64,000 nt of DNA from positions 1 to 64,000 of the forward strand of contig CALFBP010000018.1 in the NCBI GenBank assembly GCA_937951625.1. The letters are read 5' to 3'. Below the pieces are notes generated by a model. The model searched no databases. It worked only from the letters and a program-made list of their open reading frames with translations, and had not been told where the DNA came from. This document shows, piece after piece, positions 24,905-32,799 of the stretch; positions within the stretch are counted from its first letter, which is position 1; the number at the start of each line of letters is the position of its first letter. Source of the stretch: an uncultured Thermoguttaceae bacterium. Its GTDB lineage: Bacteria; Planctomycetota; Planctomycetia; Pirellulales; Thermoguttaceae. The position numbers and the translations under genes are program-made.

Positions 24905-26608
24905 ATGGGCGGTGAGAAGGTTCGGATTGGCGGGATCATTCATACCTATCAGAAATACGATCCCAAGAATTTTCCCAGCCCGACGCAACCACCCCCCGAC
25001 CTCGTGTCGGGCGCTTTCCAGCACATGCTCGCCTATGGCAGCCTCCGCGAGTTGACCGACGAAGAGCTGGCCAAGGCCGTTAAGCTCGATCCCAGCCAGA
25101 TCGCCGGATTGGGGCCGAGTCTCGATTACTTGATCGAGAAACTCCGGGAACGGAAACGAAAAATCCTCCAAACCTACGAAACCAGCCGAGTACAAGCCGA
25201 GGCTGCCGGGCGATATCGTCAGTGGGGCCTCCGCATGAAGCCCCCGTCGAACTTGGAAAAGCGATTTCAAAAGGCGTTTGCTGAGGAACAACTCTACGAT
25301 CTGGAACGACTCTGGTATGCCGCAGGCGACGAACGCAGCGCCTTTGCCCGAGAGCTGATTCAACTCATCCATCGCCTGGGCGACAAGTACCAGATCGACG
25401 AGCTGGCGTCGAAGTATGAATTCACGGGCCGGACCGAGTTGTCGATTCCCAGGGCCTTGGAGATCAAGGACGAATTGGAAACGATCGACCGGCTGCTTAA
25501 GCAGCTCGAAGAGGCCCGAAAGACCGCCCGCGTCGGAATCATCGACCTCGACGAACTTCGAGAATTCGTCGAGCAGGCCGACGTGGAGCAACTGAAGAAC
25601 CTCGCGCGGCAGGTCGAGGACTATGTGCGACACATGGCCGAGCAGCAAGGGCTGGAGCGCACGGCGTCGGGGTACCAGCTCACGCCCAAGGCCTATCGCA
25701 TCTTCCAAGGCCGCCTTTTGGATCGGATTTTCAGCAATTTGGAGGCCGCCCGCACCGGCCGACATCACGGACCCGTTGTCGGCGAGGGGGCAGTCGAACT
25801 CCAACAAACCAAACCCTACGAGTTCGGCGACTCGATCGCCAATCTCGACATCCCCGGCTCGATGATCAACGCGATGGTTCGGGCCGGTCCGGGACTCCCG
25901 GTTCGGCTCCGCGCCGAAGACCTGGAGGTCCACCGCACACGGAATTCGCCCAAGTGCGCGACCGTAGTCCTCATGGACATGAGCGGTTCGATGCGTTACG
26001 ACGGGCTGTACATGGACGTCAAACGCATGGCGTTGGCCCTCGATGGTCTGATTCGTCGCGAGTACCCTGGCGACTACCTCCAGTTCATCGAGATGGCCTC
26101 CTTCGCCAAGCCGCGTCACCCCAGTGAGATTGCGGCCCTGATGCCCAAGCCGGTGACGATCTACGAACCGTTGGTGCGGCTCTATGTGGACATGAGCGAT
26201 CCGCGGATCAGCGAATTGGACGTGCCGCCGCATTTCACCAACATTCAGCACGGGCTGGCCATGGCACGGCGGTTCCTGAGCGTTCAGGACACGCCGAATC
26301 GGCGGATCATCCTGATCACCGACGGCCTGCCCACCGCCCATTTTGAAGACCATCTGCTATACCTTCTTTATCCACCGCATGAGCGCACGGAAGAAGCGAC
26401 CTTGCGCGAAGGCCGTTTGTGCCAGCGGGAGGGAATCACGATCAATATCTTTCTCTTACCTAGCTGGTCGCAGTCGCGCGAAGACGTGCAGTTCGCTTAC
26501 CGGCTTGCGGAATCGACCTCGGGCAAGGTCTTTTTCACGGCCGGCAAGAGCTTGGACCGCTACGTGGTTTGGGACTACCTCAACCGGCGTCGGGAGATCG
26601 TGGGCTGA
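24905..26608 (+). CDS. Cytoplasmic von Willebrand A-domain protein (567 aa)
   Basis: ATG 24905; no signal peptide. The N-terminal two thirds are helical and charged, with coiled-coil-prone segments (for example 'EIKDELETIDRLLKQLEEAR'). The C-terminal vWA domain has an intact MIDAS: DMSGSM (Asp358, Ser360, Ser362), a Thr-containing 'RRIILITDGLPT' strand with the second Asp, and 'NIFLLPSWSQSREDVQF'. Such proteins usually work with a MoxR-type AAA ATPase in maturation of other proteins. No such ATPase is next to it here; the DUF58 and DUF4129 genes downstream are the other normal companions. Confidence 0.85.
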   Translation: MGGEKVRIGGIIHTYQKYDPKNFPSPTQPPPDLVSGAFQHMLAYGSLRELTDEELAKAVKLDPSQIAGLGPSLDYLIEKLRERKRKILQTYETSRVQAEAAGRYRQWGLRMKPPSNLEKRFQKAFAEEQLYDLERLWYAAGDERSAFARELIQLIHRLGDKYQIDELASKYEFTGRTELSIPRALEIKDELETIDRLLKQLEEARKTARVGIIDLDELREFVEQADVEQLKNLARQVEDYVRHMAEQQGLERTASGYQLTPKAYRIFQGRLLDRIFSNLEAARTGRHHGPVVGEGAVELQQTKPYEFGDSIANLDIPGSMINAMVRAGPGLPVRLRAEDLEVHRTRNSPKCATVVLMDMSGSMRYDGLYMDVKRMALALDGLIRREYPGDYLQFIEMASFAKPRHPSEIAALMPKPVTIYEPLVRLYVDMSDPRISELDVPPHFTNIQHGLAMARRFLSVQDTPNRRIILITDGLPTAHFEDHLLYLLYPPHERTEEATLREGRLCQREGITINIFLLPSWSQSREDVQFAYRLAESTSGKVFFTAGKSLDRYVVWDYLNRRREIVG

Positions 26609-26807
26609 GCCACCCGACCAGTTTGCGCGCTCTTTTTTTCCCCAACGCCGCCGCGTGGGAACACGATCGACCGCTTTCCCTGCGAGGACAAAGGTCGTAG
26701 AGTGGTAGGGGGCGTCGTGGCGGCGGCCACGTGAGGAGACGTTGTTCTCGGCCTCTTGCCCCCGTCGCTCGCACGGTTCACGCCATGCTCAAAAGGCAAC
26801 GCTTGCC

Positions 26808-28130
26808 ATGAAATGGTATCTGGGCGCGATCGTGCTTCTCGCGTTGGCCTTGGTGTTCGAGCTGGGCCTCATGGCCTACGCCATGTACGCCCTCCTGGGC
26901 GTGCTGCTTGTGAGCCGGTTTTTGGCGCGGAGGTGGGCGGAAAGCCTGGACGCCGAACGCGAGTGCAACCGGTTTTCGGCCCACGTGGGCGAGACAGTGG
27001 CGGTGATCTTGCGGGTGAGCAATCGCGGCAGCCTTCCGGTCGCTTGGGCGCTCTTGGAGGACTTGCTGCCCACGCAAGCGATCGGCGGCGCCGCCCCGCG
27101 ATTGGAAGTGATCGGTTCGCGGTTGCACTTGGCCATGCTGTTTCCTCGGGGACGCAAGACGCTTTTTTATCAACTGCGTTGCCGAGGACGAGGGTATTTC
27201 CAGATCGGGCCGCTGATGGTGGAAACAGGGGACCTGTTCGGCTTGCATCGGCGTTTTCGCATGGTCACGGCGCCGCATTTCCTCTTGGTCTACCCCAAGG
27301 TCGTGGCCTTGGAGGGCTACAACATCGCCTCGCGGCGGCCGATTGGCGAGGTCCGGCTCACCCACCGGCTGTACGAGGATCCCACGCGAATCGCGGGGGT
27401 CCGGGAGTATCAAGCGGGCGATCCGCTGAATCGGATTCATTGGCGGGCCACGGCGCGGACGGGGGCGATTCACAGCAAGGTGTACGAACCCTCTTCGGTG
27501 GCCGGGGCCACGGTGGTGGTCGATTTCCACCGCGACAGTTTCGACCCGAGCCAGGAACCTTTCCGCTCCGAGTTGGCCGTGACCGCGGCCGCCTCGATTG
27601 CCCATGCCTTGTACCATTTGGGCCAACAAGTGGGGCTGATGAGCAATGGTCGGGACGCGGTGGACCGGATCCGCCGCGAAGGTTGGGATCCCGACCCCCA
27701 AAATCGCCTGGTGGCCCGGCAAACCGCGGCCATGCTGGACACAAGCGACCGCCTCCAACCGGTGATGGTCGAGACACGGCGCGGTGCGGACCAGTTGCTG
27801 CGGATTCTGGAAACCCTGGCCCGACTGGAATTGACCGACGGCCTGCCCCTCGACCAAGCGCTGGACGAAACCGTCGGTCGCATGCCGCGAGACGCCACGG
27901 TGCTGGCGATCGTGACCAAGGTCACGCTGGCCACGGCGATGGCCTTGGGCGAGCTGCGGCGGCGAGGATTCGCCGTCACGGCCCTGGTCAATGCCTACCA
28001 CTTGCACGAATTCGAGGCGGCGTGCGGTCCCCTATTGGCCGAGGGCGTCGAGGCCCGTCACTTGCCCAACGAGGCCGCCGTGGCCGCCGTCTGTGAAGAT
28101 TGCCTGGTGCGGGGGTCGGTACTCCGATGA
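26808..28130 (+). CDS. DUF58 protein (440 aa)
   Basis: ATG 26808 (MKWYLGAIVLLAL) is preferred over upstream non-ATG starts; AAAAGG lies ~10 bases upstream. Two N-terminal helices (~4-40) are followed by a beta-rich domain and the DUF58 hallmark 'REYQAGDPLNRIHWRATART' at ~199-218. DUF58 proteins carry a degenerate vWA fold and occur beside MoxR ATPases and transglutaminase-like or DUF4129 membrane proteins. The stop overlaps the next start (ATGA), so the two are coupled. Confidence 0.9.
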   Translation: MKWYLGAIVLLALALVFELGLMAYAMYALLGVLLVSRFLARRWAESLDAERECNRFSAHVGETVAVILRVSNRGSLPVAWALLEDLLPTQAIGGAAPRLEVIGSRLHLAMLFPRGRKTLFYQLRCRGRGYFQIGPLMVETGDLFGLHRRFRMVTAPHFLLVYPKVVALEGYNIASRRPIGEVRLTHRLYEDPTRIAGVREYQAGDPLNRIHWRATARTGAIHSKVYEPSSVAGATVVVDFHRDSFDPSQEPFRSELAVTAAASIAHALYHLGQQVGLMSNGRDAVDRIRREGWDPDPQNRLVARQTAAMLDTSDRLQPVMVETRRGADQLLRILETLARLELTDGLPLDQALDETVGRMPRDATVLAIVTKVTLATAMALGELRRRGFAVTALVNAYHLHEFEAACGPLLAEGVEARHLPNEAAVAAVCEDCLVRGSVLR

Positions 28131-30007
28131 GCAAACTCCGTCCCACCCTGGCCGACTATCTGGTAATTGCCGTCAGCCCGGCAATGATCATGACCCTGAT
28201 CGGCAGCTTGGTCTTCTTCCTGATCGACTTGTTTTATCAAGGCCAGTACGTCGAGCGGCTGCACTTCATCTTCGCTTTGTTCGTGATGGCTTCCGTGTTG
28301 GTGGGAAGGATCGCAATCGAAATGGGCTCCGGCCACGCCACGATGTACGCCGGACCGCTGGCGGTAGTCACGTTCCTGGCCTTGCAGCGACTCGTCCAAA
28401 TCCCAGGGGACATGGCGGCCTATACGATGTTCGTGAACGCGGGCCTGGTCGGGCTGATCTTGTGGTGTTCCCAAAAACTGACCTGGAATTGCACGTTCAT
28501 CGACGAATCGCTGGAGGAGTCGGGCGAAGGAGTGCTCCGCACGATGGGGCTGGACCCGCCGCGGGCGAAACAACGGCTTGCTGCGTCTGGCGCTTCCGGC
28601 GACCAAGCCGCTCCAACTCGATCCGACCAGCCTCGCCCACACTCCGGTGGTATTTGGGTGGTCTACTTTTCTCTCGCCGCCTTGCCCTTGTTCGGCATCG
28701 GACAGCGATTCCTTCCCCCGGCTGACCTCGATCGTCGCCGCTATGCCTTTCTGTTGTTGTGCGTCTACGTGGCCAGCGCATTGGGGCTGTTGATGACGAC
28801 CAGCTTTCTCGGGCTGCGGCGATACCTGCGGCGGCGGCGCTTGCAGATGCCGGCTGCGATGGCCGGGGTTTGGGTCGCGACGGGCTGCCTCTTGATTGCC
28901 GCGATCCTCGGCTTTGCCGCCATGTTGCCACGCCCCAACCCAGAGTATGCCCTCGCCGAGGTCCCTTGGAAGCTGTCTTCCGAAAAGCGATCCGCATCGC
29001 GCCACGCCGTCGGCAAGGAAGGGGCGGAGATTTCGCGCAAGGGCGACGCGGCCAGCGACGCTCGCCCGCCGGACGCAATAAAACAACAAGCGTCCGGTCA
29101 ACCGCTCCAACAGCCTGATGCGTCGCCGCGCCAAGACAGCAGCCAAGGCGGACAAAGGAAACCGCCGACCGTCGGCGGCCCTATCCCGCCAGGCGATGCG
29201 GCGTCAGACCACGGCCGCCACCGCCAGCCGAAGGTATCCTCAGAGGCGGAGGGCCGCGCCCCAAGTCAATCCGAAGAACAAGGCAAAAGCAGCGCCGTCG
29301 GCGGCGGCGAGAAACCGTTTCAAAAGCAGAAACGAGAAACCTCCTCAGGCGGCCAAAAGACTGCCCAAGGCCAGGAGTCCGGCTCGCAGGACGAGACCAA
29401 GGCTCAGCAGTCGGAAAAAAATGCGCCGCCGCAAACTCAGTCAAAGACGGCGCCGCCTGCTACGCCTCGCCGTTGGTCCTCGTGGAGCTTCTCGCTGGGC
29501 GAGATGCTGAAGTGGCTTTTTTATCTCGTGTTGTTCTGCTTCGTGGCGTATGTTGTTTGGCGTTCGCGGGCAGTGATGGTCCAGGCCGTGCGGGAGTTTT
29601 GGCAATCGCTGCGGGCGTTTTGGGCCGCCCTGTTCGGTTCCAAGGGCGATGGCAGGCAGACAGCGGCGGATGTCAGCGCTAGCGAGGCGCCCTCGGCCCC
29701 GCCGGCGTTCGCCTCGTTTGCCGACCCCTTTGCCGCTGGCTGGGCCGAGCGGTGGACCCCCGACGAATTGGTCCGCTACAGTTTTTCGGCCTTGGAGGCA
29801 TGGGCCCGCGAGCACGGCTGCCCGCGCGCTGCGGAGCAAACTCCCCACGAATTTGCGGAACGGATCGGGGACCGCGTGCCTCGCCTGAGAAGTCCGAGCC
29901 TGACGATGGCCAAACTCTATTGCCAAGTGGCCTACGCTGGCGGGCAGTTGCCGGTAAGCATCGTGGCCTCGCTTCGCGAATTCTGGCAGCAGCTTACCTC
30001 GGCTTGA
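28127..30007 (+). CDS. Multi-pass membrane protein with C-terminal DUF4129 (626 aa)
   Basis: ATG 28127 overlaps the DUF58 stop. Several helices in residues ~10-130 and ~180-275, then a long Gln/Ser/Lys/Pro-rich hydrophilic stretch (~285-455) that looks disordered, one more helix (~470-490) and a C-terminal DUF4129 domain with 'WTPDELVRYSFSALEAWARE', 'QTPHEFAERI' and 'YCQVAYAGGQLP'. DUF4129 is usually the tail of transglutaminase-like membrane proteins; here no transglutaminase Cys-His-Asp domain is visible, so the enzyme part is missing or replaced by the disordered stretch. It converges with the next gene, overlapping by 14 bases. Confidence 0.82.
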   Translation: MSKLRPTLADYLVIAVSPAMIMTLIGSLVFFLIDLFYQGQYVERLHFIFALFVMASVLVGRIAIEMGSGHATMYAGPLAVVTFLALQRLVQIPGDMAAYTMFVNAGLVGLILWCSQKLTWNCTFIDESLEESGEGVLRTMGLDPPRAKQRLAASGASGDQAAPTRSDQPRPHSGGIWVVYFSLAALPLFGIGQRFLPPADLDRRRYAFLLLCVYVASALGLLMTTSFLGLRRYLRRRRLQMPAAMAGVWVATGCLLIAAILGFAAMLPRPNPEYALAEVPWKLSSEKRSASRHAVGKEGAEISRKGDAASDARPPDAIKQQASGQPLQQPDASPRQDSSQGGQRKPPTVGGPIPPGDAASDHGRHRQPKVSSEAEGRAPSQSEEQGKSSAVGGGEKPFQKQKRETSSGGQKTAQGQESGSQDETKAQQSEKNAPPQTQSKTAPPATPRRWSSWSFSLGEMLKWLFYLVLFCFVAYVVWRSRAVMVQAVREFWQSLRAFWAALFGSKGDGRQTAADVSASEAPSAPPAFASFADPFAAGWAERWTPDELVRYSFSALEAWAREHGCPRAAEQTPHEFAERIGDRVPRLRSPSLTMAKLYCQVAYAGGQLPVSIVASLREFWQQLTSA

Positions 30008-31223
30008 AGTCCGAGGAAAGTGGGGTTTTTTCGGGTGTTGGGGCTTTTGCGCCTGGCGGCCGCGACGGGCCTTCGGCAGGGGCTTGGGGGCCCTTTGCTC
30101 CAGGCCGCTTCTCCTTAGCGGGTCGAAGCGGAGGCAACTGGCGGAGCTTCCATCCGAGATACATTTTCCACAATGCCCGCTGCATCTCGTCCGGCGGGAG
30201 CGTGATCAGAAATTCGCGTTGCTGGGCGGTAAGTTCGCGTTCAAAGAAGTCCGCCATTTCCTTTTCCGTCACTGACTGGATCGGCACGCCGGCCTGCCGC
30301 GCTGAATGTTGGCGGAGCATGAACGCCGTGAACAGTCCGGAAATCGTGCGCCATTGCTCGGCGGGCGGCCGGGCTTCGAGTTTCTCCCGAGTCGCTGGCG
30401 AAAGTCGCGATCGCAAATCCGCAAGGTCGCGATCCGTGAAGGAAGGCGGCTGGCCGCGATTGTCCAACTGCCACCAGAGCCAAATCCAAGCGATCAACTC
30501 TTGGCGGCGCAGCGGGTCGGTCACTCGCTTCAATTCCTGCCGGACGCGTTCCCGATCTTTTGGAGGAAGCCTGGCAAGCATCTGGTCCGTATTCCGTCTG
30601 GTGTAGTCGTCCATCCAGGCGAACAGGCCTTCCATGTCAGCCGGATCAAGACGTCGGGGCGTTTTCTTGGAGCCGGAGACGTTACCTGCCCCGGATTCCC
30701 GTCGTGCCAATTCACCCCACGTCTCGCCGCGGCCCGGCCGCCGCGCCTGCTCTTCCAAAAGCGCTTGCACCCGCTTGACCCGCTGCTCCGGGGGCAGTTC
30801 CCGCAACTGCGCCCGTTGATACGCTGGCAACGTCTTCAGCCAGTCGTAGTAGCGCTGCATGACGAGGCGAAGCTCCGCGCTGCGGGGGGCGTTCTCGAGT
30901 TCGCGGCTCAGACGCCGCAGCCGGTCCTGCTCCTCGGGCGGGAGTTTACGGAATTTTTCGAGGTGTTCCAGCAACTCTTGTTTTTGAGCGGGGCTGAGCT
31001 TTTCGATTCGCTCGCGTCGCTCGGCCAAGACGTCTTCCGTCAGCAGGGACCCGCCAGACATCGGTCCCGCCCATGCCGCCAAACCCCAGGCCACCAAGGC
31101 CGAAAAGACCAAGCCCCACAAAGCCCGCCAACGACTGGGCCCTACGTCCGCAAGGCGAAGCCTCCGCGGTAGTTTTTCGGCGGGCGTTTCCAAGCGGTTG
31201 CTTCGAGGGGATTGGTTCGGCAT
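29994..31223 (-). CDS. DUF3106-like protein, third gene of a sigma/anti-sigma operon (409 aa)
   Basis: ATG 31223, 52 bases after the anti-sigma gene. One helix near residues 34-52 (ALWGLVFSALVAWGLAAWAG), then repeated helical segments with the DUF3106-like phrase 'LSPAQKQELLEHLEKFRKLP' and 'PPEEQDRLRRL', again 'LPPKDRERVRQEL' and 'LTAQQREFLITLPPDEMQRAL'. The last 45 residues are Lys/Pro/Ala-rich and disordered. Likely membrane-anchored with a periplasmic helical part. Such proteins often travel with ECF sigma factors in planctomycetes; the role is unknown. Its 3' end overlaps the convergent DUF4129 gene. Confidence 0.75.
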   Translation of the reverse strand: MPNQSPRSNRLETPAEKLPRRLRLADVGPSRWRALWGLVFSALVAWGLAAWAGPMSGGSLLTEDVLAERRERIEKLSPAQKQELLEHLEKFRKLPPEEQDRLRRLSRELENAPRSAELRLVMQRYYDWLKTLPAYQRAQLRELPPEQRVKRVQALLEEQARRPGRGETWGELARRESGAGNVSGSKKTPRRLDPADMEGLFAWMDDYTRRNTDQMLARLPPKDRERVRQELKRVTDPLRRQELIAWIWLWWQLDNRGQPPSFTDRDLADLRSRLSPATREKLEARPPAEQWRTISGLFTAFMLRQHSARQAGVPIQSVTEKEMADFFERELTAQQREFLITLPPDEMQRALWKMYLGWKLRQLPPLRPAKEKRPGAKGPQAPAEGPSRPPGAKAPTPEKTPLSSDFKPR

Positions 31224-31275
31224 GGTCGGGGTGTCGCAAATCGTCCGCGCCGCGGCATCTTTCGCAAGCGGCGGC

Positions 31276-31809
31276 TCAGGCGTCGTCGTCGGCTTCTTTG
31301 ACGAACAGTTTGTGCTCGTATAACAGGTTCAAAAATTGCAGGTCTTGATCTTCGCGATTGAATACGTGTTGCAACTCGTCGAAATCTTCCAAGACGGGCA
31401 GGTCTTCGAGCAATTGGCGATTGGGATTCGACCAAAATAAAACGACGGCGAAAAAACCGGCCAAGCCACAAGCGACCATCAGACCAGTGGCAGCCAGCCA
31501 TCGCCGACGCCGACGCCGCGGGAGTTCCGCCTCGTGCTGGGCCAGCTCTTCGGCGGCCTTCAGCGATACCATCTCCAGCGTCGTCCGCGTGAACGACTCG
31601 TCGACCGAGTCGGCGGCGGCCTTGTCGAGCAGCGACCAAGCCCGCTCCAAGGCGGACAAGGTCTGCCGGGCCTTGGGGTCGGCGGCCAGCAGCGACTCGA
31701 CCTCGCGGACCTCCTCGTCGTCCAGTTCGCCGTCCAGATACGCCACGAGCCGTTCCTCCAGCGGGCTAGGCGAAACGTGGTCGATTTCTTCGACAGGGTC
31801 AGGAGTCAT
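31276..31809 (-). CDS. Anti-sigma factor-like membrane protein (177 aa)
   Basis: ATG 31809, 18 bases after the sigma-factor stop, typical of an anti-sigma partner. The N-terminal part 'LEERLVAYLDGELDDEEVREVESLLAADPKARQ' (in two pieces) is the zinc-less anti-sigma 'zinc-finger-like' helical pattern seen in RskA-like proteins: a short acidic helix followed by the 'yLDGEL' phrase. A basic run RRRRRRW precedes one transmembrane helix (~105-127). The C-terminal ~50 residues are acidic (LEDLPVLEDFDELQHVF). It should hold the sigma factor at the membrane. Confidence 0.8.
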   Translation of the reverse strand: MTPDPVEEIDHVSPSPLEERLVAYLDGELDDEEVREVESLLAADPKARQTLSALERAWSLLDKAAADSVDESFTRTTLEMVSLKAAEELAQHEAELPRRRRRRWLAATGLMVACGLAGFFAVVLFWSNPNRQLLEDLPVLEDFDELQHVFNREDQDLQFLNLLYEHKLFVKEADDDA

Positions 31810-31827
31810 CGTTTCAACCGACGTGCT

Positions 31828-32586
31828 TCAAGGCCTCGAACCGCCATTCTCTTGCCCCGTTGCCCGCCCCAGCGGTTCCTCTTCGGCGGGCCCCGCTCGG
31901 GAAACCGAGCCATCTTCGTTGGCGTCGGACTGTTTTTCGACCACGCGGTCGCGGTTGGGCCGCTCGCCGCTTTCGAAGTAAGGTTCCAGCACCGCACGCA
32001 GGTTTACCCGGGCACGCGACAACAACGACTTAATCGCCTGGGGTGATAAGGCCATGGTCTCGGCGATGTCCGCGTAACTCATGCCCTCGAACTTGCTCAA
32101 TAACACGGCCAGCCGTTGGCGCTCGCTCAGCGAACTCAAAGCCAGCCGGACCACGTCGCGAATCTCGGCTTTGTCGAGTTGCCGGGCGGGAATCTGGCCC
32201 GTGGAGGCCAGCAACATCTGCTCCATCGGCGGCAATCCCGTCGAACCCCCCGAGCGCGTCCGCAAGCTCACCTCATGGCGTCGGAACCGCGACCGGTTGG
32301 CATTGGACGCCACGTTGTTGGCGATCGTGAACAACCACGTCGAAAACTTGGCGTCCGGCTGGTAGCTTTTTCTAGCGCGATAGACGCGAAGAAATACTTC
32401 CTGGGCCAAATCCTCGGCCAGATCACGGTCGCCGACCATGTGTTCCAAGAGGTTGACCAGCCGCGACTGGTAGCGGACGACCAACTCCTCGAACGCCTCG
32501 GCATCGTCGTCGCGCACGGCGAGCATCAAGCGGACGTCGGGATCGCGCAGGGCGCGCAAGCGGGCGGAGGACTGGCTGCTAAGCAA
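31828..32586 (-). CDS. ECF-type RNA polymerase sigma factor (252 aa)
   Basis: TTG 32586 is the first possible start; ATG 32526 is the alternative and would remove 20 residues. Region 2: 'AFEELVVRYQSRLVNLLEHM' and 'DLAEDLAQEVFLRVYRARKSY', then 'FSTWLFTIANNVASN'. Region 4: 'LSERQRLAVLLSKFEGMSYA' followed by 'DIAETMALSPQAIKSLLSRA', the helix-turn-helix that reads the -35 box. The extended C-terminus (~45 residues, acidic) is additional. It forms an operon with the anti-sigma and the DUF3106-like protein, so this operon may regulate itself in response to an envelope signal. Confidence 0.92.
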   Translation of the reverse strand: MLSSQSSARLRALRDPDVRLMLAVRDDDAEAFEELVVRYQSRLVNLLEHMVGDRDLAEDLAQEVFLRVYRARKSYQPDAKFSTWLFTIANNVASNANRSRFRRHEVSLRTRSGGSTGLPPMEQMLLASTGQIPARQLDKAEIRDVVRLALSSLSERQRLAVLLSKFEGMSYADIAETMALSPQAIKSLLSRARVNLRAVLEPYFESGERPNRDRVVEKQSDANEDGSVSRAGPAEEEPLGRATGQENGGSRP

Positions 32587-32799
32587 GATAGACTCTACCG
32601 TTGGGGTGTTTCCGAGCCGTTGCGGAAATCACGCATCGTGGTTCAGTCTATCCAGTTTAGGCTGCCATTCGGCCCCCGACCAGTCATCCACCCCTGCGCG
32701 ATCCCGGTCCGACTAATTGAACCCCGAAAGCCCCGGCAAGTTTCTCCGCATTTAGGCAAAACGGCGGGAGGGAGTTCAAGCGTGGCCGCAACAGCCCCG

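Noticed and set aside
24863-26353. 496-codon minus-strand frame antisense to the vWA gene
   Set aside because: Shadow of a G+C-rich gene; the plus frame has an intact MIDAS motif.
26756-28096. 446-codon open frame on the plus strand, overlapping the DUF58 gene
   Set aside because: It is a Gly/Arg-rich shadow in a different frame of the G+C-rich DUF58 gene, which shows the family motif.
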